From NCBI GenBank assembly GCA_002364005.1, contig DEXG01000015.1:387309-451308 (forward strand): a DNA stretch of 64,000 bases, written 5' to 3'. Each line of letters opens with the position of its first letter. The first letter of the stretch is position 1. The notes under the pieces are model-generated. The model was not told where the DNA came from and ran no database searches. It was given only the letters and a program-made list of their open reading frames with translations. Positions 50,206 to 59,983 of the stretch are shown here, piece after piece. Source of the DNA: Phycisphaerales bacterium UBA3190 (lineage in GTDB: Bacteria > Planctomycetota > Phycisphaerae > Phycisphaerales > UBA1924). The translations under genes were made by a program, and so were the position numbers.

Positions 50206-53138
50206 CAGTACGAACCCTCCTGGTAGGTGCCCGAGACCGGCGGCATCGCCAGCGGGAGCATCAGACCCGAGGGCAGACGCATGTTCGGGTTGTGACGGAT
50301 CCGGATCTTCCCGAAGCCGTTGAATGGGATCGGTGTGGACCCCGCGGGCTGGGGCTCGTCGTAGGACACATCGACCAGGCCGTCATCGTTGGTGTCGTAC
50401 CCGATGATGCGCACGCCACCGACGATGGGAAGATCGTTGGGATCGATCGACTCGTAATCGCCGTCCTCACTACCGAAGTAGCCCAGCGAGGCGTTGAAGC
50501 CCGCGGGATTGCCGATCGGGTTGCCCGAGACATCGAGCAGCGGCCCCTCGCCGTAGGTCGGGTCGAAGGTCAGCAGGAGTGCACCGTCGATCGTGGTGTT
50601 CCCACGCGCATCGAGCACGCCCGCGATGATCGCACCCTGCAGCGTGATGTTCTGCTCGGGCGGCGAGTTGAACGAACCCAGGTCCACCGAGTAGTTGGGC
50701 AACATCATCGAGCTGGTGAGAATGTCGTCCATGTCATTCTCATCGGGGTTCAGGTTTGAGTTATCCGGCTCATCGGGGTGCACGGTCGTGAACCGCGTGG
50801 CGCCGGTGAACTGCAGCTTGTTCCGCACCTGCGTGTACTCGGTGGGCGTGTCGGACACCACCGACCCAACAAACAGGCAATCGTGGAACCGCAGGTTGTT
50901 GGAGAACTTCTTGGTGTCTACCACACGCTTCCCGTCAATCACGATCGGCTCGGGGAGCAGGTTGTAGCTCTCACCGAATGCGGCAACCTCGCTCTGAGGC
51001 ACATCACCGGTATCAAGCGGTGAGATCGAGAGATCGGTCATCAGGATCATCTGATCCGGCGGGACCGCTGTCGAGGGCAGCATCGGCGGCGCATCGCTGG
51101 CGTCTTCGCCCGGATCGTCGCCATACACGAAGCGTGGGAACTTGGGCGTGGGCATGCCCGTCGCGGCATCGATGATGTTCGCACCATACTCCGACCAGAG
51201 CGGATGGGTGTTCTGTGTGTAGGTCTGCACATGGGACGAGCCGACAAATGTGCAGTTCACAAACAACGCGTTGAGCCCCATGGGGATCTTGACATTCCGG
51301 AACACCATGTTCTCGAAGACCGGACGCCAGTACACATCCGAATAGCTCGGCGAGTTGTACGGGGCGTTCTCGAAGTAGGCCCAGTCGTAGTTGTCGGGGA
51401 GCCCGTCGTAGTCCGTGTCGTCCCAGATCGGGAACAGGTGCGGCTCGTCATCACCGCTGGGGTTCATGTCCAGCGTCCAGGCCGAGAGCGATGAGGTGGA
51501 TGTCCCCAGCTGATCGGCAACCTGTTGCCAGAACGGATCACCATCGGCCGCTGCGATCAGCGCATTCTCGGTATCGGTGAAGCTGTCCGCGTTGATATCA
51601 GGCAGGGTCAGGTCATCGGCACCAAACTCCAGCGGAGACTCGTCATCATCGGGCACGATCGGGCCGTGCAGACGATCATGGATATCCCCCTGCCCGGTCT
51701 CCCAGTCGCTCGCCTCAACCTTGAAGACAAGGCGTCCCTGGACCTTCGCGTAACGGTCCATCGCGTCGATGTAGCCGTCGCGCCAGCCCAGCTCTTCATC
51801 CGAGTAGGTGTCGTGGAACGCGTCGTAGTCAATCGGGTCTTCGTCCTCTGGCTGATAGATACGATCGTTATTGATATCCAGGAACCCGAAAACCCCGTTC
51901 TCATTGCGATCGGGCCGGCCGCCATCGATCAGCAATGCAAGGTCCTCGTCGATCGCCTCACCACTGGACCCGACAAACTCTGGGGCGCTCCCGTCAAGGC
52001 CCGCGCGGGTCCCCTCGATCAGGGCCGCGGAGAGTGTCACACGGTTGTCGTTGTTGGTGTCGTAGTGCCTGATAAAGATATCGATCTCGTCGATGTACCC
52101 GTCCTGCGTGGCATCGTTGAAGGCGCCGTCCGAATCGCCGTCACCATCGAAGTCCGCATCTGCCGGGATACCCGCACCCTCGATGGGATGCCCGACACGC
52201 AGGCGGTTGTCGCCGTCAATGTCGTGGGTGAGCAAGCCCTCGAAGAAGGCGGTGATCTTGGTATCCAGCACGGAATCCAGCCCGAGGAAGTCCGAGCGCA
52301 TGACGATGGGGTCGCCGGCGTCGAAATCGACCTCGTCGAAGCGTGCGCCCAGCTCACCCTCGATCTGCACATTCTTGCCGATCAGGATCTTGGAGTGAGC
52401 GATGATGGCCTGATCAACGCTCTTGATAATCTGATAGTCTCGGGTGATGATGCGCCGGATGGGCTTGTTGTTGCGCTGGAAGTCGTAGACGATGCCCTCG
52501 ACGATCACCCGAATGGTGTGCCCGCCCGCGAGCGGCGCGTACCGGATCTGATACGCCGGGGGAGGGTTCTCGGTATCGGGGTCTTCCCACTCGCTCATAA
52601 GAATGGGAGGCGTGTTCACCCAGTAGCTGCTCTCGTAGACACCTTCGGCGATGTCGGACGGCGCGGTCTCGATCTCCGCGCTTTCGGTGTAGTCGTACCC
52701 GGTCAGGATGTTCTCATCGGCGCTGTGCGCGTTGACCAACGCCTCGGCGATACCCGCCGGCGACACGGTCTCGGCGTACCCATCGCGGGGTGGCGCGACC
52801 TCATAGGTGCCGATCAGCGAGCTGTCGCCCTTCCACAGCGCCCAGGTGATGTCCGCATCAAGGTCGCTCTCAGCGACAACGAATCGCGACGAGGCCTCGT
52901 TGAGTCGGTGCTCGGCGACCGCCAGCCCGGTTTCGGCGGCACTCATCGCCCGCATCACATGCAGGTGCATGTTCGCAGTGCGGATATTGCCCGTCGATGC
53001 TACGGCCATCGCCGCCACGAGGGAGCCGAAGATGATGAGGAACATCATCGCCAGCACCGAGGCGATACCCCGACGCGAGATCGGGATCCGGAGCCGGCGA
53101 GACTGCTGCTTGTTCTGGTTGTTGCTGGGGATGGTCAT
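50205..53138 (-). CDS. Large PilX-like pilus protein with calcium-loop repeats
   Basis: 977 aa. The N-terminus has RRGIASVLAMMFLIIFGSLVAAMAVAS, a single helix in the PilX/GspK-like form rather than a FTLxE signal, followed by AMSAAETGLAVAEHRL as in PilX proteins. Typical PilX is ~150-200 aa; this one has an extracellular part of ~900 residues. It contains several Asp/Asn-rich loops, for example DADFDGDGDSDGAFND (~325), DTNNDNRVTL (~360), DRNENGVFGFLDINNDR and DDTDYDGLPDNYD, like calcium-binding thrombospondin-3 or EF-hand repeats. It may be a pilus-tip adhesin, by analogy with PilY1. It is cotranscribed with pilV- and pilW-like genes. Confidence 0.78.
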   Translation of the reverse strand: MTIPSNNQNKQQSRRLRIPISRRGIASVLAMMFLIIFGSLVAAMAVASTGNIRTANMHLHVMRAMSAAETGLAVAEHRLNEASSRFVVAESDLDADITWALWKGDSSLIGTYEVAPPRDGYAETVSPAGIAEALVNAHSADENILTGYDYTESAEIETAPSDIAEGVYESSYWVNTPPILMSEWEDPDTENPPPAYQIRYAPLAGGHTIRVIVEGIVYDFQRNNKPIRRIITRDYQIIKSVDQAIIAHSKILIGKNVQIEGELGARFDEVDFDAGDPIVMRSDFLGLDSVLDTKITAFFEGLLTHDIDGDNRLRVGHPIEGAGIPADADFDGDGDSDGAFNDATQDGYIDEIDIFIRHYDTNNDNRVTLSAALIEGTRAGLDGSAPEFVGSSGEAIDEDLALLIDGGRPDRNENGVFGFLDINNDRIYQPEDEDPIDYDAFHDTYSDEELGWRDGYIDAMDRYAKVQGRLVFKVEASDWETGQGDIHDRLHGPIVPDDDESPLEFGADDLTLPDINADSFTDTENALIAAADGDPFWQQVADQLGTSTSSLSAWTLDMNPSGDDEPHLFPIWDDTDYDGLPDNYDWAYFENAPYNSPSYSDVYWRPVFENMVFRNVKIPMGLNALFVNCTFVGSSHVQTYTQNTHPLWSEYGANIIDAATGMPTPKFPRFVYGDDPGEDASDAPPMLPSTAVPPDQMILMTDLSISPLDTGDVPQSEVAAFGESYNLLPEPIVIDGKRVVDTKKFSNNLRFHDCLFVGSVVSDTPTEYTQVRNKLQFTGATRFTTVHPDEPDNSNLNPDENDMDDILTSSMMLPNYSVDLGSFNSPPEQNITLQGAIIAGVLDARGNTTIDGALLLTFDPTYGEGPLLDVSGNPIGNPAGFNASLGYFGSEDGDYESIDPNDLPIVGGVRIIGYDTNDDGLVDVSYDEPQPAGSTPIPFNGFGKIRIRHNPNMRLPSGLMLPLAMPPVSGTYQEGSY

Positions 53139-53192
53139 GGTGTCAACCTCTCTCGGTCCGAGCTTGTTCGTGTGACTGCGCCTCGATCAAGC

Positions 53193-53912
53193 TCAGGGGA
53201 CGATCCAGGTGACGGTCGTCACCAGGTCTGCCTCGATGTCGTTGACCCCCTGATAGAAAACCTGCACGCTGACCCGGAGCGGGTACTCGTCGACCTCGCG
53301 ACCCGGGAATGAACCGTTGGGCTCCTCGAAGTACGCCTCATCGAACACTTCCGAGGTATCGAACGGGTTCACCTTCTCGACGATGATGGTCTGGAACCAG
53401 CCAAACATCGCGTCGCCCTCGAATGTGCCGTTGGCCGTGCTGCCCTGCTCTTCACCCGTATGGCTCAGGGCGGGGATGACCTCGCCGAATGAGTTGATCG
53501 GGCCGGGCAGGTCGCCGTCCTCGGCACCAGCGGTCCCGATGTACGAGAAGGTGATGCCGTTGAAATCGTCGATGTCGTCAAAGTCTTCCGCGATGACCTC
53601 GCCCGTGTCCACGCCCCAACCGAGCACGATGGTGTTGCCCGAGCCGTCATCGCCGAGCGAGATGCCCGTGACAGGGTCGTGCTTGGGCAGGTTGCGTGTG
53701 AACTCACGGATCTCGTTGGCCAGGAAGGTGGCGCTGGCGGCGTGTGACGACCACTGGTTGGACACGATGAACGACGACTGGGCATCCACCATCGCCAGCA
53801 CCCCGACCCCGATGATGACCGTAGCCATAGAGGTCTCAATGAGCGTGAAGCCCCGGGGGCTCCCCTGGGAGGAGCGTCGACGACGAGCAAGATGTGGTTT
53901 ATCGCGTTTCAT
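53193..53912 (-). CDS. PilV/GspI-like minor pseudopilin
   Basis: 239 aa from ATG 53912, with GGAAG upstream. Long basic leader, then type III signal RGFTLIETSMATVIIGVGVLAMVDAQ. The following LANEIREFTRNLPKHDP matches PilV-type minor pilins. The C-terminal two-thirds is acidic and Gly-rich. It lies 16 bp downstream of pilC and 54 bp upstream of the large pilX-like gene in the same operon. Confidence 0.75.
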   Translation of the reverse strand: MKRDKPHLARRRRSSQGSPRGFTLIETSMATVIIGVGVLAMVDAQSSFIVSNQWSSHAASATFLANEIREFTRNLPKHDPVTGISLGDDGSGNTIVLGWGVDTGEVIAEDFDDIDDFNGITFSYIGTAGAEDGDLPGPINSFGEVIPALSHTGEEQGSTANGTFEGDAMFGWFQTIIVEKVNPFDTSEVFDEAYFEEPNGSFPGREVDEYPLRVSVQVFYQGVNDIEADLVTTVTWIVP

Positions 53913-53928
53913 CACCCAACAACTTCCA

Positions 53929-55155
53929 TTACGAGACGATCTGGCTCATCTTGAAGATGGGAAGGATGATCGCCATGGCAATAAAGCCAACGACTGAACC
54001 CATTATGATGATCATGATGGGCTCGATCATTCCGGTAACCGCTTTGATGTGGTCCTTGAGCTGCTTGGCATAGAACACCGAAATCTCGTCGAGCACCTCG
54101 CCGAGCTTACCGGACTCCTCGCCCGCGGCGATCATCTGCACCACTGACTTGGGCAGCACCGCGTTGCCCTGGAGCGGGTCCGCGATCTTGCGGCCCTGTT
54201 TCACCGAGTTGTGCACCTTGCGCCAGATCCCCTCGAAGATCTTGTTGCCCGAGATCTCGCTAGTGATCGTCAGGGTGTCGAGCATGGGCACACCGGCGTT
54301 GATCAGCTGCCCCATCGTCTGCAGCGAGCGGGTGATGTACAGCGAGCGGAACATGGACTTAAGCACCGGGATCGAGAGCTTCATCTTGTCGATCCAGAAC
54401 GCCCCGACATCGGTCTTGGCGAACGCGTAGCCCGCACCGCTGATGACCGCCACGCCGCCGACGATGAATGGCCACTGCTCACGCACCGTCTGCGAGAGCA
54501 TCATCAGGAAGTTGGTCGCCCAGGGCAGCACATCCTCCTTGCCCTCGAAGATCGTGTAGAACTTGGGCAGCACGAAGGTGAGCAGGAACACCGTCACCGT
54601 CACGGCCATCGTGCCGATGATCGCGGGGTAGATCGACGCACCGATGACCATCTTCTTGGTCTCGATCTGCTGGGCGATGTAGCCGGCGATGCGGTCGAGC
54701 ATCTCCGAGAACGAGCCCGACATTTCCGACGCACGCACCATATTGATATAGAGCGGCCCGAAGAGCTTGGGGTGACGCTGCAGGGCCTCGGAGAACTGCT
54801 TACCGCTCTCCACATCGGCCTTGAGCTCATTGATGACCTTCTTGAAGCTGCGGTGCTCGGTCTGATCGGCGATGCCGTCGAGTGCCGCACGCAGGTTGAT
54901 GCCTGCGCGGATCATCACCGAGAGCTGGGTCGTGAAATCGAGCACCTGCTTCTGGGTGGGCTTCTTGTTGTTCATCGCAGCAAAGGTGTCTGCGAGCCCC
55001 CCGCCCTGCTTGTTGCGCTTGTCCTGATCGACCGCGAGCACATGCACGCCCTGGTTGCGCAGGATCGCCGCGGCAGCAGTGGCGCTGTCAGCCGCGATCG
55101 TTCCAGACTGGATTTTCCCGTCCTGCGCTTTGACCTGAAATCGGTAGTTGGGCAT
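53929..55155 (-). CDS. pilC: Type IV pilus inner-membrane platform protein PilC (GspF family)
   Basis: 408 aa with two GspF domains. Seen: MPNYRFQVKAQDGKIQSGTI at the N-terminus, FTTQLSVMIRAGINLRAALD (first domain), MVRASEMSGSFSEMLDRI, membrane helices near 170-195 and 220-240, LQTMGQLINAGVPMLDTL (second domain), MIAAGEESGKLGEVLDE and a C-terminal helix with MIEPIMIIIMGSVVGFIAMAI. PilC anchors the pilus motor to the membrane. The upstream gene is pilT, 34 bp away. Confidence 0.93.
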   Translation of the reverse strand: MPNYRFQVKAQDGKIQSGTIAADSATAAAAILRNQGVHVLAVDQDKRNKQGGGLADTFAAMNNKKPTQKQVLDFTTQLSVMIRAGINLRAALDGIADQTEHRSFKKVINELKADVESGKQFSEALQRHPKLFGPLYINMVRASEMSGSFSEMLDRIAGYIAQQIETKKMVIGASIYPAIIGTMAVTVTVFLLTFVLPKFYTIFEGKEDVLPWATNFLMMLSQTVREQWPFIVGGVAVISGAGYAFAKTDVGAFWIDKMKLSIPVLKSMFRSLYITRSLQTMGQLINAGVPMLDTLTITSEISGNKIFEGIWRKVHNSVKQGRKIADPLQGNAVLPKSVVQMIAAGEESGKLGEVLDEISVFYAKQLKDHIKAVTGMIEPIMIIIMGSVVGFIAMAIILPIFKMSQIVS

Positions 55156-55189
55156 GTTAGTTCCTCAATATGGGTCGAATCAGAGGGGA

Positions 55190-56245
55190 TCAGGCGACGA
55201 GCTGACGCTCGAGCTTGTCGGGGAACACGGCCTTGGCGATCGCGTCCTCTTTGGAAATCGTCCCGTTGAAGTACAGCTCCGCGATCGACGCGTCGAGCGA
55301 GCACATCCCGATCGCTCGGCTGGTCTCGATCACATTGGGGATCTCGAAGATCTTGTTCTCGCGGATCAGGTTGCGCACCGCGGGGGTGCACAGCAGGGTC
55401 TCGACCGCGGGGATCATGCCCGGGCGATCGCTGCGGGTAAACAGCGTCTGCGACACCACCGCCTGCAGCGTGGTCGAGAGCATCGAGCGGATCTGGCTCT
55501 GCTGCCCCGAGGGGTACATATCAATGATTCGGGACACGGTCTGCGACGCGTTGACCGTATGAAGCGTCGAGAGCACCAGGTGACCCGTCTCGCCCGCGCT
55601 GATCGCCAGCGAGGTCGTCTCCAGGTCACGCATTTCGCCCACGAGGATGATGTCCGGGTCCTGACGCAGCGCGTGCTTCAGACCAGAAGTAAAGCTGATC
55701 ATGTCACGCCCCAGCTCACGCTGCTCGATCAGGCAGTGATCCGAGTCGAACAGGTATTCGACCGGGTCTTCGAGCGTGATGATGTGCTTGGCGTAACGCT
55801 GGTTCATCGCCTGGATCATCGCCGCCAGCGTGGTGGACTTACCCGAACCGGTATCACCCGTGACCAGCACGAGCCCACGCGGGAGGTAGGTCAGACGGGC
55901 GATCACCTCGGGGAGCGCCAGGGCGCTCAGCGGCGGGACCTTGGTCTTGATGGCACGCATCGAGAGCCCGATCACCCCCTTCTGCATGTGCGCGTTCACA
56001 CGGTAGCGGGCCAGACCCTGCACCTCGTACGAAAAGTCGGCGTCCTTCTCGCGGGCGAAGATCTCACGCGTTTCTTTCGTGGACATCTTCTCGAACATGC
56101 TCGCGACCAGTTCGGGCGCGAGCGGCTCCTCGCTCATCGGTGTCATCACCTGATGAATACGGAGCGAAGCGGGCTCGCCCGAGACGATGTGAATGTCCGA
56201 AGCGTCTGACTCATGCGCGTGACGAAGAATGGCATCAAGATCCAC
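55190..56245 (-). CDS. pilT: Type IV pilus retraction ATPase PilT
   Basis: 351 aa from GTG 56245, which has GGGAGA upstream; the longer frame to 56434 adds non-conserved residues. Begins DLDAILRHAHESDASDIHIVSG as in PilT. Walker A GDTGSGKSTTLAAM, Asp box ITLEDPVEYLFDSD, Walker B DPDIILVGEMRDLETTSLA, His box GHLVLSTLHTVNASQT. PilT powers pilus retraction and twitching. It is the first gene of the pilus operon; pilB, the pilin gene, pilM-Q and the prepilin peptidase are not in the window. Confidence 0.94.
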   Translation of the reverse strand: MDLDAILRHAHESDASDIHIVSGEPASLRIHQVMTPMSEEPLAPELVASMFEKMSTKETREIFAREKDADFSYEVQGLARYRVNAHMQKGVIGLSMRAIKTKVPPLSALALPEVIARLTYLPRGLVLVTGDTGSGKSTTLAAMIQAMNQRYAKHIITLEDPVEYLFDSDHCLIEQRELGRDMISFTSGLKHALRQDPDIILVGEMRDLETTSLAISAGETGHLVLSTLHTVNASQTVSRIIDMYPSGQQSQIRSMLSTTLQAVVSQTLFTRSDRPGMIPAVETLLCTPAVRNLIRENKIFEIPNVIETSRAIGMCSLDASIAELYFNGTISKEDAIAKAVFPDKLERQLVA

Positions 56246-56479
56246 GGCTGTCTCCCGGGTGAAAACCTGGCACGACGCGGGCGAACGAACACCCGCATCT
56301 TCCCAGTTCATCGGTGGTTCCGGGCCCTCGATTGATGCCCGAGCACCCCGAGTGTGCGAAACAGGGGCGGGCTGTGCGGGCTGCAACGCCCAGTGAATTA
56401 CGCGGCAAACCCGCGCAGACCAACCAGCCCGCACAGACCATCCGCCCGCACGCGTTCACGCTCGTGATAAATCAGATAC

Positions 56480-56974
56480 TCAACGCTTGGCGTAGCGGTC
56501 CCGCTCGATCACCGCCAGCTCGTCGACCCGCTCGTTCTCGGGGTGCCCCGCGTGCCCCTTGACCCAGTGAAAATGGATCTCGTGCCCGTCTTTCAGCTCA
56601 TCGAGCCGCTTCCAGAGGTCCACATTCTTCACCGGCTGCTTGCTGGCCGTCTTCCAGCCCTTGCGTTTCCAGCCGGGCATCCACTCTTTGAGCCCCTTGA
56701 GCACATACTGCGAGTCGGAATACAGCTCGACGACGCTGCGCCGGGTCAGCGATGACAGACCTTCTATAACCGCCGACAGCTCCATGCGGTTATTGGTCGT
56801 CTGGGGCTCGCCCCCGCTGCCCTCAACCGCCTTGCCCGACTTTGGATGCCGGAGCAGATAGGCCCAGCCCCCGGGGCCCGGGTTCCCCGAGCAGGCACCA
56901 TCGGTGAACAGCTCGACCGTGGGCGTCGGGGTCGGGCTTGCATCGTCGTTTTTCGCTTCCTTGCGGCTCATCAT
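56480..56974 (-). CDS. rnhA: Ribonuclease HI
   Basis: 164 aa. RNase HI cuts the RNA strand of RNA-DNA hybrids. The catalytic carboxylates are all present: Asp in [16 protein letters not shown], Glu in [15 protein letters not shown], Asp in [14 protein letters not shown] and Asp in NERVDELA; His in [10 protein letters not shown] is also kept. The first ~17 residues are a polar extension beyond the E. coli-type core. The divergent purL begins 56 bp away. Confidence 0.95.
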   Translation of the reverse strand: MMSRKEAKNDDASPTPTPTVELFTDGACSGNPGPGGWAYLLRHPKSGKAVEGSGGEPQTTNNRMELSAVIEGLSSLTRRSVVELYSDSQYVLKGLKEWMPGWKRKGWKTASKQPVKNVDLWKRLDELKDGHEIHFHWVKGHAGHPENERVDELAVIERDRYAKR

Positions 56975-57030
56975 CGGGCATCATACCCCGCCCGGCGCGA
57001 CCCCATGCGCCGTCTGGTCTACGATCGTCC

Positions 57031-59979
57031 ATGAGCACGCCCGCACCAGCCGCCGATGCCCGTTCACACCCCTCCAGCAGCGACGATGTGGTCGTGCATC
57101 GCGTCGAGATCCACCCGACCGCGCACGCGGGTGATCCACGCGCCGATACCCTCCTTAGCCGGGCCAGTGATCTGGGCTACACCCTCGATGCCGTGCATTC
57201 GGCCCGGGTCTACCTCATCGAAGCCGCCCTCACCGACGCCCAGCTCGACAACATCATCAGCAACCTGCTGTGCAACCCGGTCGTCGAGCGAGCCGAAATC
57301 GGCGCCTCCCAGCCGCGCGGCTCGATCGTCGAGATCCACCCCCTCCCGGGTGTCATGGACCCGCCCGCCCAATCGGTCGCCGACGCCATCGAGGCACTCA
57401 CCGGCATCAGGGCCGAGGTCTCCACCGGCTACCGCTACGACCTGATCGGGGTCAGCGACGCCAAAGCCCAGACCATCGCCAACCGCCTGCTGGCCAACCC
57501 GGTCGTCGCGGGCGTCCATGCCGTGCCCTTCCACCCCGAGGAGTTGCCCAAGGGCCACAGCCACGAGTTCAAGCTCACGCATGTGAACATCCGAGACCTC
57601 GACGACGCCGGGCTGGAAAAACTCTCCCGAGAAGGACACCTCTTTCTCTCGCTGGAAGAGATGAAGGCGATCCAGCACGAGTACAAGACACTCAACCGTG
57701 AGCCCACCGACATCGAGCTGGAAACCCTCGCCCAGACCTGGAGCGAGCACTGCGTCCACAAGACGCTCAAGGCCAACATCAACTACACCGGCCCTGCTAT
57801 AGAAGGTATCGACTGGTCGTCCCGCCCCCACCACCGCGTAAACGACGACGGCAGCATCACCATCAGCAACCTGCTCAAGGCCACCGTCGCAGCCGCCACC
57901 TTCGAGCTCATCGACGAGGGCATCGACTGGACCCAGTCCGTCTTCGTGGACAACGCGGGCATCATCAAGTTCGACGATGACCACAGCGTCTGCATCAAGG
58001 TCGAAACCCACAACCACCCCTCCGCCCTGGAGCCCTACGGCGGCGCTGCAACCGGCATCGGTGGGTGCATCAGGGACATCATCGGGACCGGGCTGGCCGC
58101 CAAGCCCATCGCCAGCACCGATGTCTTCTGCGTCGCCCATCCTGAAACCGAGACCGTCCCCGCCGGCTGCCTCCCCCCGCGTCAGATCCTGACCCAGATC
58201 GTCGCCGGCGTGCGTGACTACGGCAACCGCATGGGCATCCCCACCATCAACGGGGCCGTCTCCTTCGACAACCGCTACATCGGCAACCCCCTCGTCTACT
58301 GCGGTTGCATCGGCATCATGCCCAGCCACCTGATCTCGGGCGACGCCAAGCCCGGCGACCGCATCATCGCCCTGGGCGGACGCACCGGACGCGACGGCAT
58401 CCACGGCGCGACCTTCAGCTCCGCCGAACTCACCGACACCCACGCCGACGAGTTCTCCCATGCCGTGCAGATCGGCAACGCGATCGAAGAAAAGCGCACG
58501 CTCGACGCGATCCTGCGGGCCCGCGACGCAGAAGGCGGCCCGCTGTACAGCGCCATCACCGACTGCGGCGCCGGCGGGTTCAGCTCCGCCGTGGGCGAGA
58601 TGGGCGAGAAGATCGGCGCCTTCGTCGAACTCGACAAAGCCCCCCTCAAGTACGCCGGGCTCAGCTACACCGAGATCTGGATCTCCGAGGCGCAGGAACG
58701 CATGGTCATCGCGGTCCCCGAGAAGAACCTGCACGCGCTCCAGAAGATCTGCGACGAGGAGCATGTCGAACTGGCCAACCTGGGCTACTTCGGCACCGAC
58801 GGCGCCCAGCTGATCCTCAACTACAACACCCACGAAGTCGGACGCCTGCCGATGCACTTCATGCACGACGGCATCCCGATGTCCACACGCAACGCGGTCT
58901 GGCAACCCAAGCCCACCCCCGCCGCGCCCGCCACGAGCACCTCGAAATCAGCCAATGAGCAGGTGCTCGAACTGCTGTCCCACCCCAACATCGCCAGCAA
59001 GCACTGGATCGTGCGCCAGTACGACCACCAGGTGCAGGGTAACACGGTCATCAAGCCACTCAACGGCCCACAGGGCATCGGTCCCAGCGATGCTTCAGTC
59101 ATCGAACCCGTTCCCGGCACCGGGCAGGGCCTGGCGGTCGGGTGCGGGCTGGCGACCGGGCTCAGCGACGACCCATACGCCATGACCCTCGCGGCCATCG
59201 ACGAGTGCGTCCGCAACCTCGTGTGCACGGGCACCGACCCCGATCGCATCGCGATCCTGGACAACTTCTGCTGGCCATCGTGCGGCAAGGAAGAAAACCT
59301 CGGCTCGCTCGTCCGGGCCGCCCACGCCTGCTACGACGGGGCCAAGGCCTACAAAGCCCCCTTCGTCTCGGGCAAGGACTCGCTCAACAACCAGTTTACC
59401 ACCGAAGACGGGGTCACCATCGAGATCCCCCCCACCCTGCTCATCACGGGCATGGGTATCGTGCACGACCTGGGCACCTGCGTGACCAGCGATGCCAAAT
59501 CCACGGGCAACACGCTCGTCCTGGTCGGCAACCCGCAGGGCAAGCTCACCGGCTCGCACGCCCAGCAGCTCGGTTTCGCAGAGGCCAACGGCATGCCCAG
59601 CGTTGATCTCGTTGAAGGGCCCAAGACGGCACACGCGATCCACACGCTCATCGAGAACGGGCTCGTGCGCAGCGCCCACGATGTCTCCGACGGCGGCGTG
59701 GTCTGCGCCATCGCCGAGATGCTCATCGCCGGCTCCAGCAGCGATGCCCCCATCGGATTCGACGCAAGCGAAGACCTCGACTGGGCCCTGGCCTACGACG
59801 AGTCGCCATCGTGCTATGTGCTGGAAGTTGAGGATGAGAATGCCGTGCGATCCGCCTTGGGCGACATCCCGCTTCGCCGCCTCGGCACGCTCAGCGACTC
59901 GGGGCGCATGACATGGGACACCCTCGACGCAAGCGTCGAAGAGCTGACCCGCGCATGGCGCTCGCCTCTGGATTGGTGA
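57031..59979 (+). CDS. purL: Phosphoribosylformylglycinamidine synthase with duplicated N-terminal PurS domains
   Basis: 982 aa from ATG 57031. Purine step 4 enzyme, converting FGAR to FGAM with ATP and glutamine-derived ammonia. The first ~175 residues hold two PurS-like units, ending NLLCNPVVERAEI and RLLANPVVAGVHAV. The PurL core follows, with QTWSEHCVHKTL, VKVETHNHPSALEPYGGAATG (catalytic and metal site), TDCGAGGFSSAVGEMG, and a second PurM-type half with DNFCWPS, SGKDSLNNQF and HDVSDGGVVCAIAEM. The glutaminase PurQ domain is absent and must be separate. The usual small PurL plus free PurS arrangement is thus fused. Confidence 0.92.
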   Translation: MSTPAPAADARSHPSSSDDVVVHRVEIHPTAHAGDPRADTLLSRASDLGYTLDAVHSARVYLIEAALTDAQLDNIISNLLCNPVVERAEIGASQPRGSIVEIHPLPGVMDPPAQSVADAIEALTGIRAEVSTGYRYDLIGVSDAKAQTIANRLLANPVVAGVHAVPFHPEELPKGHSHEFKLTHVNIRDLDDAGLEKLSREGHLFLSLEEMKAIQHEYKTLNREPTDIELETLAQTWSEHCVHKTLKANINYTGPAIEGIDWSSRPHHRVNDDGSITISNLLKATVAAATFELIDEGIDWTQSVFVDNAGIIKFDDDHSVCIKVETHNHPSALEPYGGAATGIGGCIRDIIGTGLAAKPIASTDVFCVAHPETETVPAGCLPPRQILTQIVAGVRDYGNRMGIPTINGAVSFDNRYIGNPLVYCGCIGIMPSHLISGDAKPGDRIIALGGRTGRDGIHGATFSSAELTDTHADEFSHAVQIGNAIEEKRTLDAILRARDAEGGPLYSAITDCGAGGFSSAVGEMGEKIGAFVELDKAPLKYAGLSYTEIWISEAQERMVIAVPEKNLHALQKICDEEHVELANLGYFGTDGAQLILNYNTHEVGRLPMHFMHDGIPMSTRNAVWQPKPTPAAPATSTSKSANEQVLELLSHPNIASKHWIVRQYDHQVQGNTVIKPLNGPQGIGPSDASVIEPVPGTGQGLAVGCGLATGLSDDPYAMTLAAIDECVRNLVCTGTDPDRIAILDNFCWPSCGKEENLGSLVRAAHACYDGAKAYKAPFVSGKDSLNNQFTTEDGVTIEIPPTLLITGMGIVHDLGTCVTSDAKSTGNTLVLVGNPQGKLTGSHAQQLGFAEANGMPSVDLVEGPKTAHAIHTLIENGLVRSAHDVSDGGVVCAIAEMLIAGSSSDAPIGFDASEDLDWALAYDESPSCYVLEVEDENAVRSALGDIPLRRLGTLSDSGRMTWDTLDASVEELTRAWRSPLDW

Positions 59980-59983
59980 TCAG

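Noticed and set aside
51525..53312. 595-aa open frame on the plus strand
   Set aside because: Antisense to the PilX-like gene, with no domain, signal or ribosome site. The minus strand is clearly coding.
57064..58905. 613-aa open frame on the minus strand
   Set aside because: It lies wholly antisense to purL, whose conserved motifs run through the whole region. Long antisense frames are common in GC-rich DNA.
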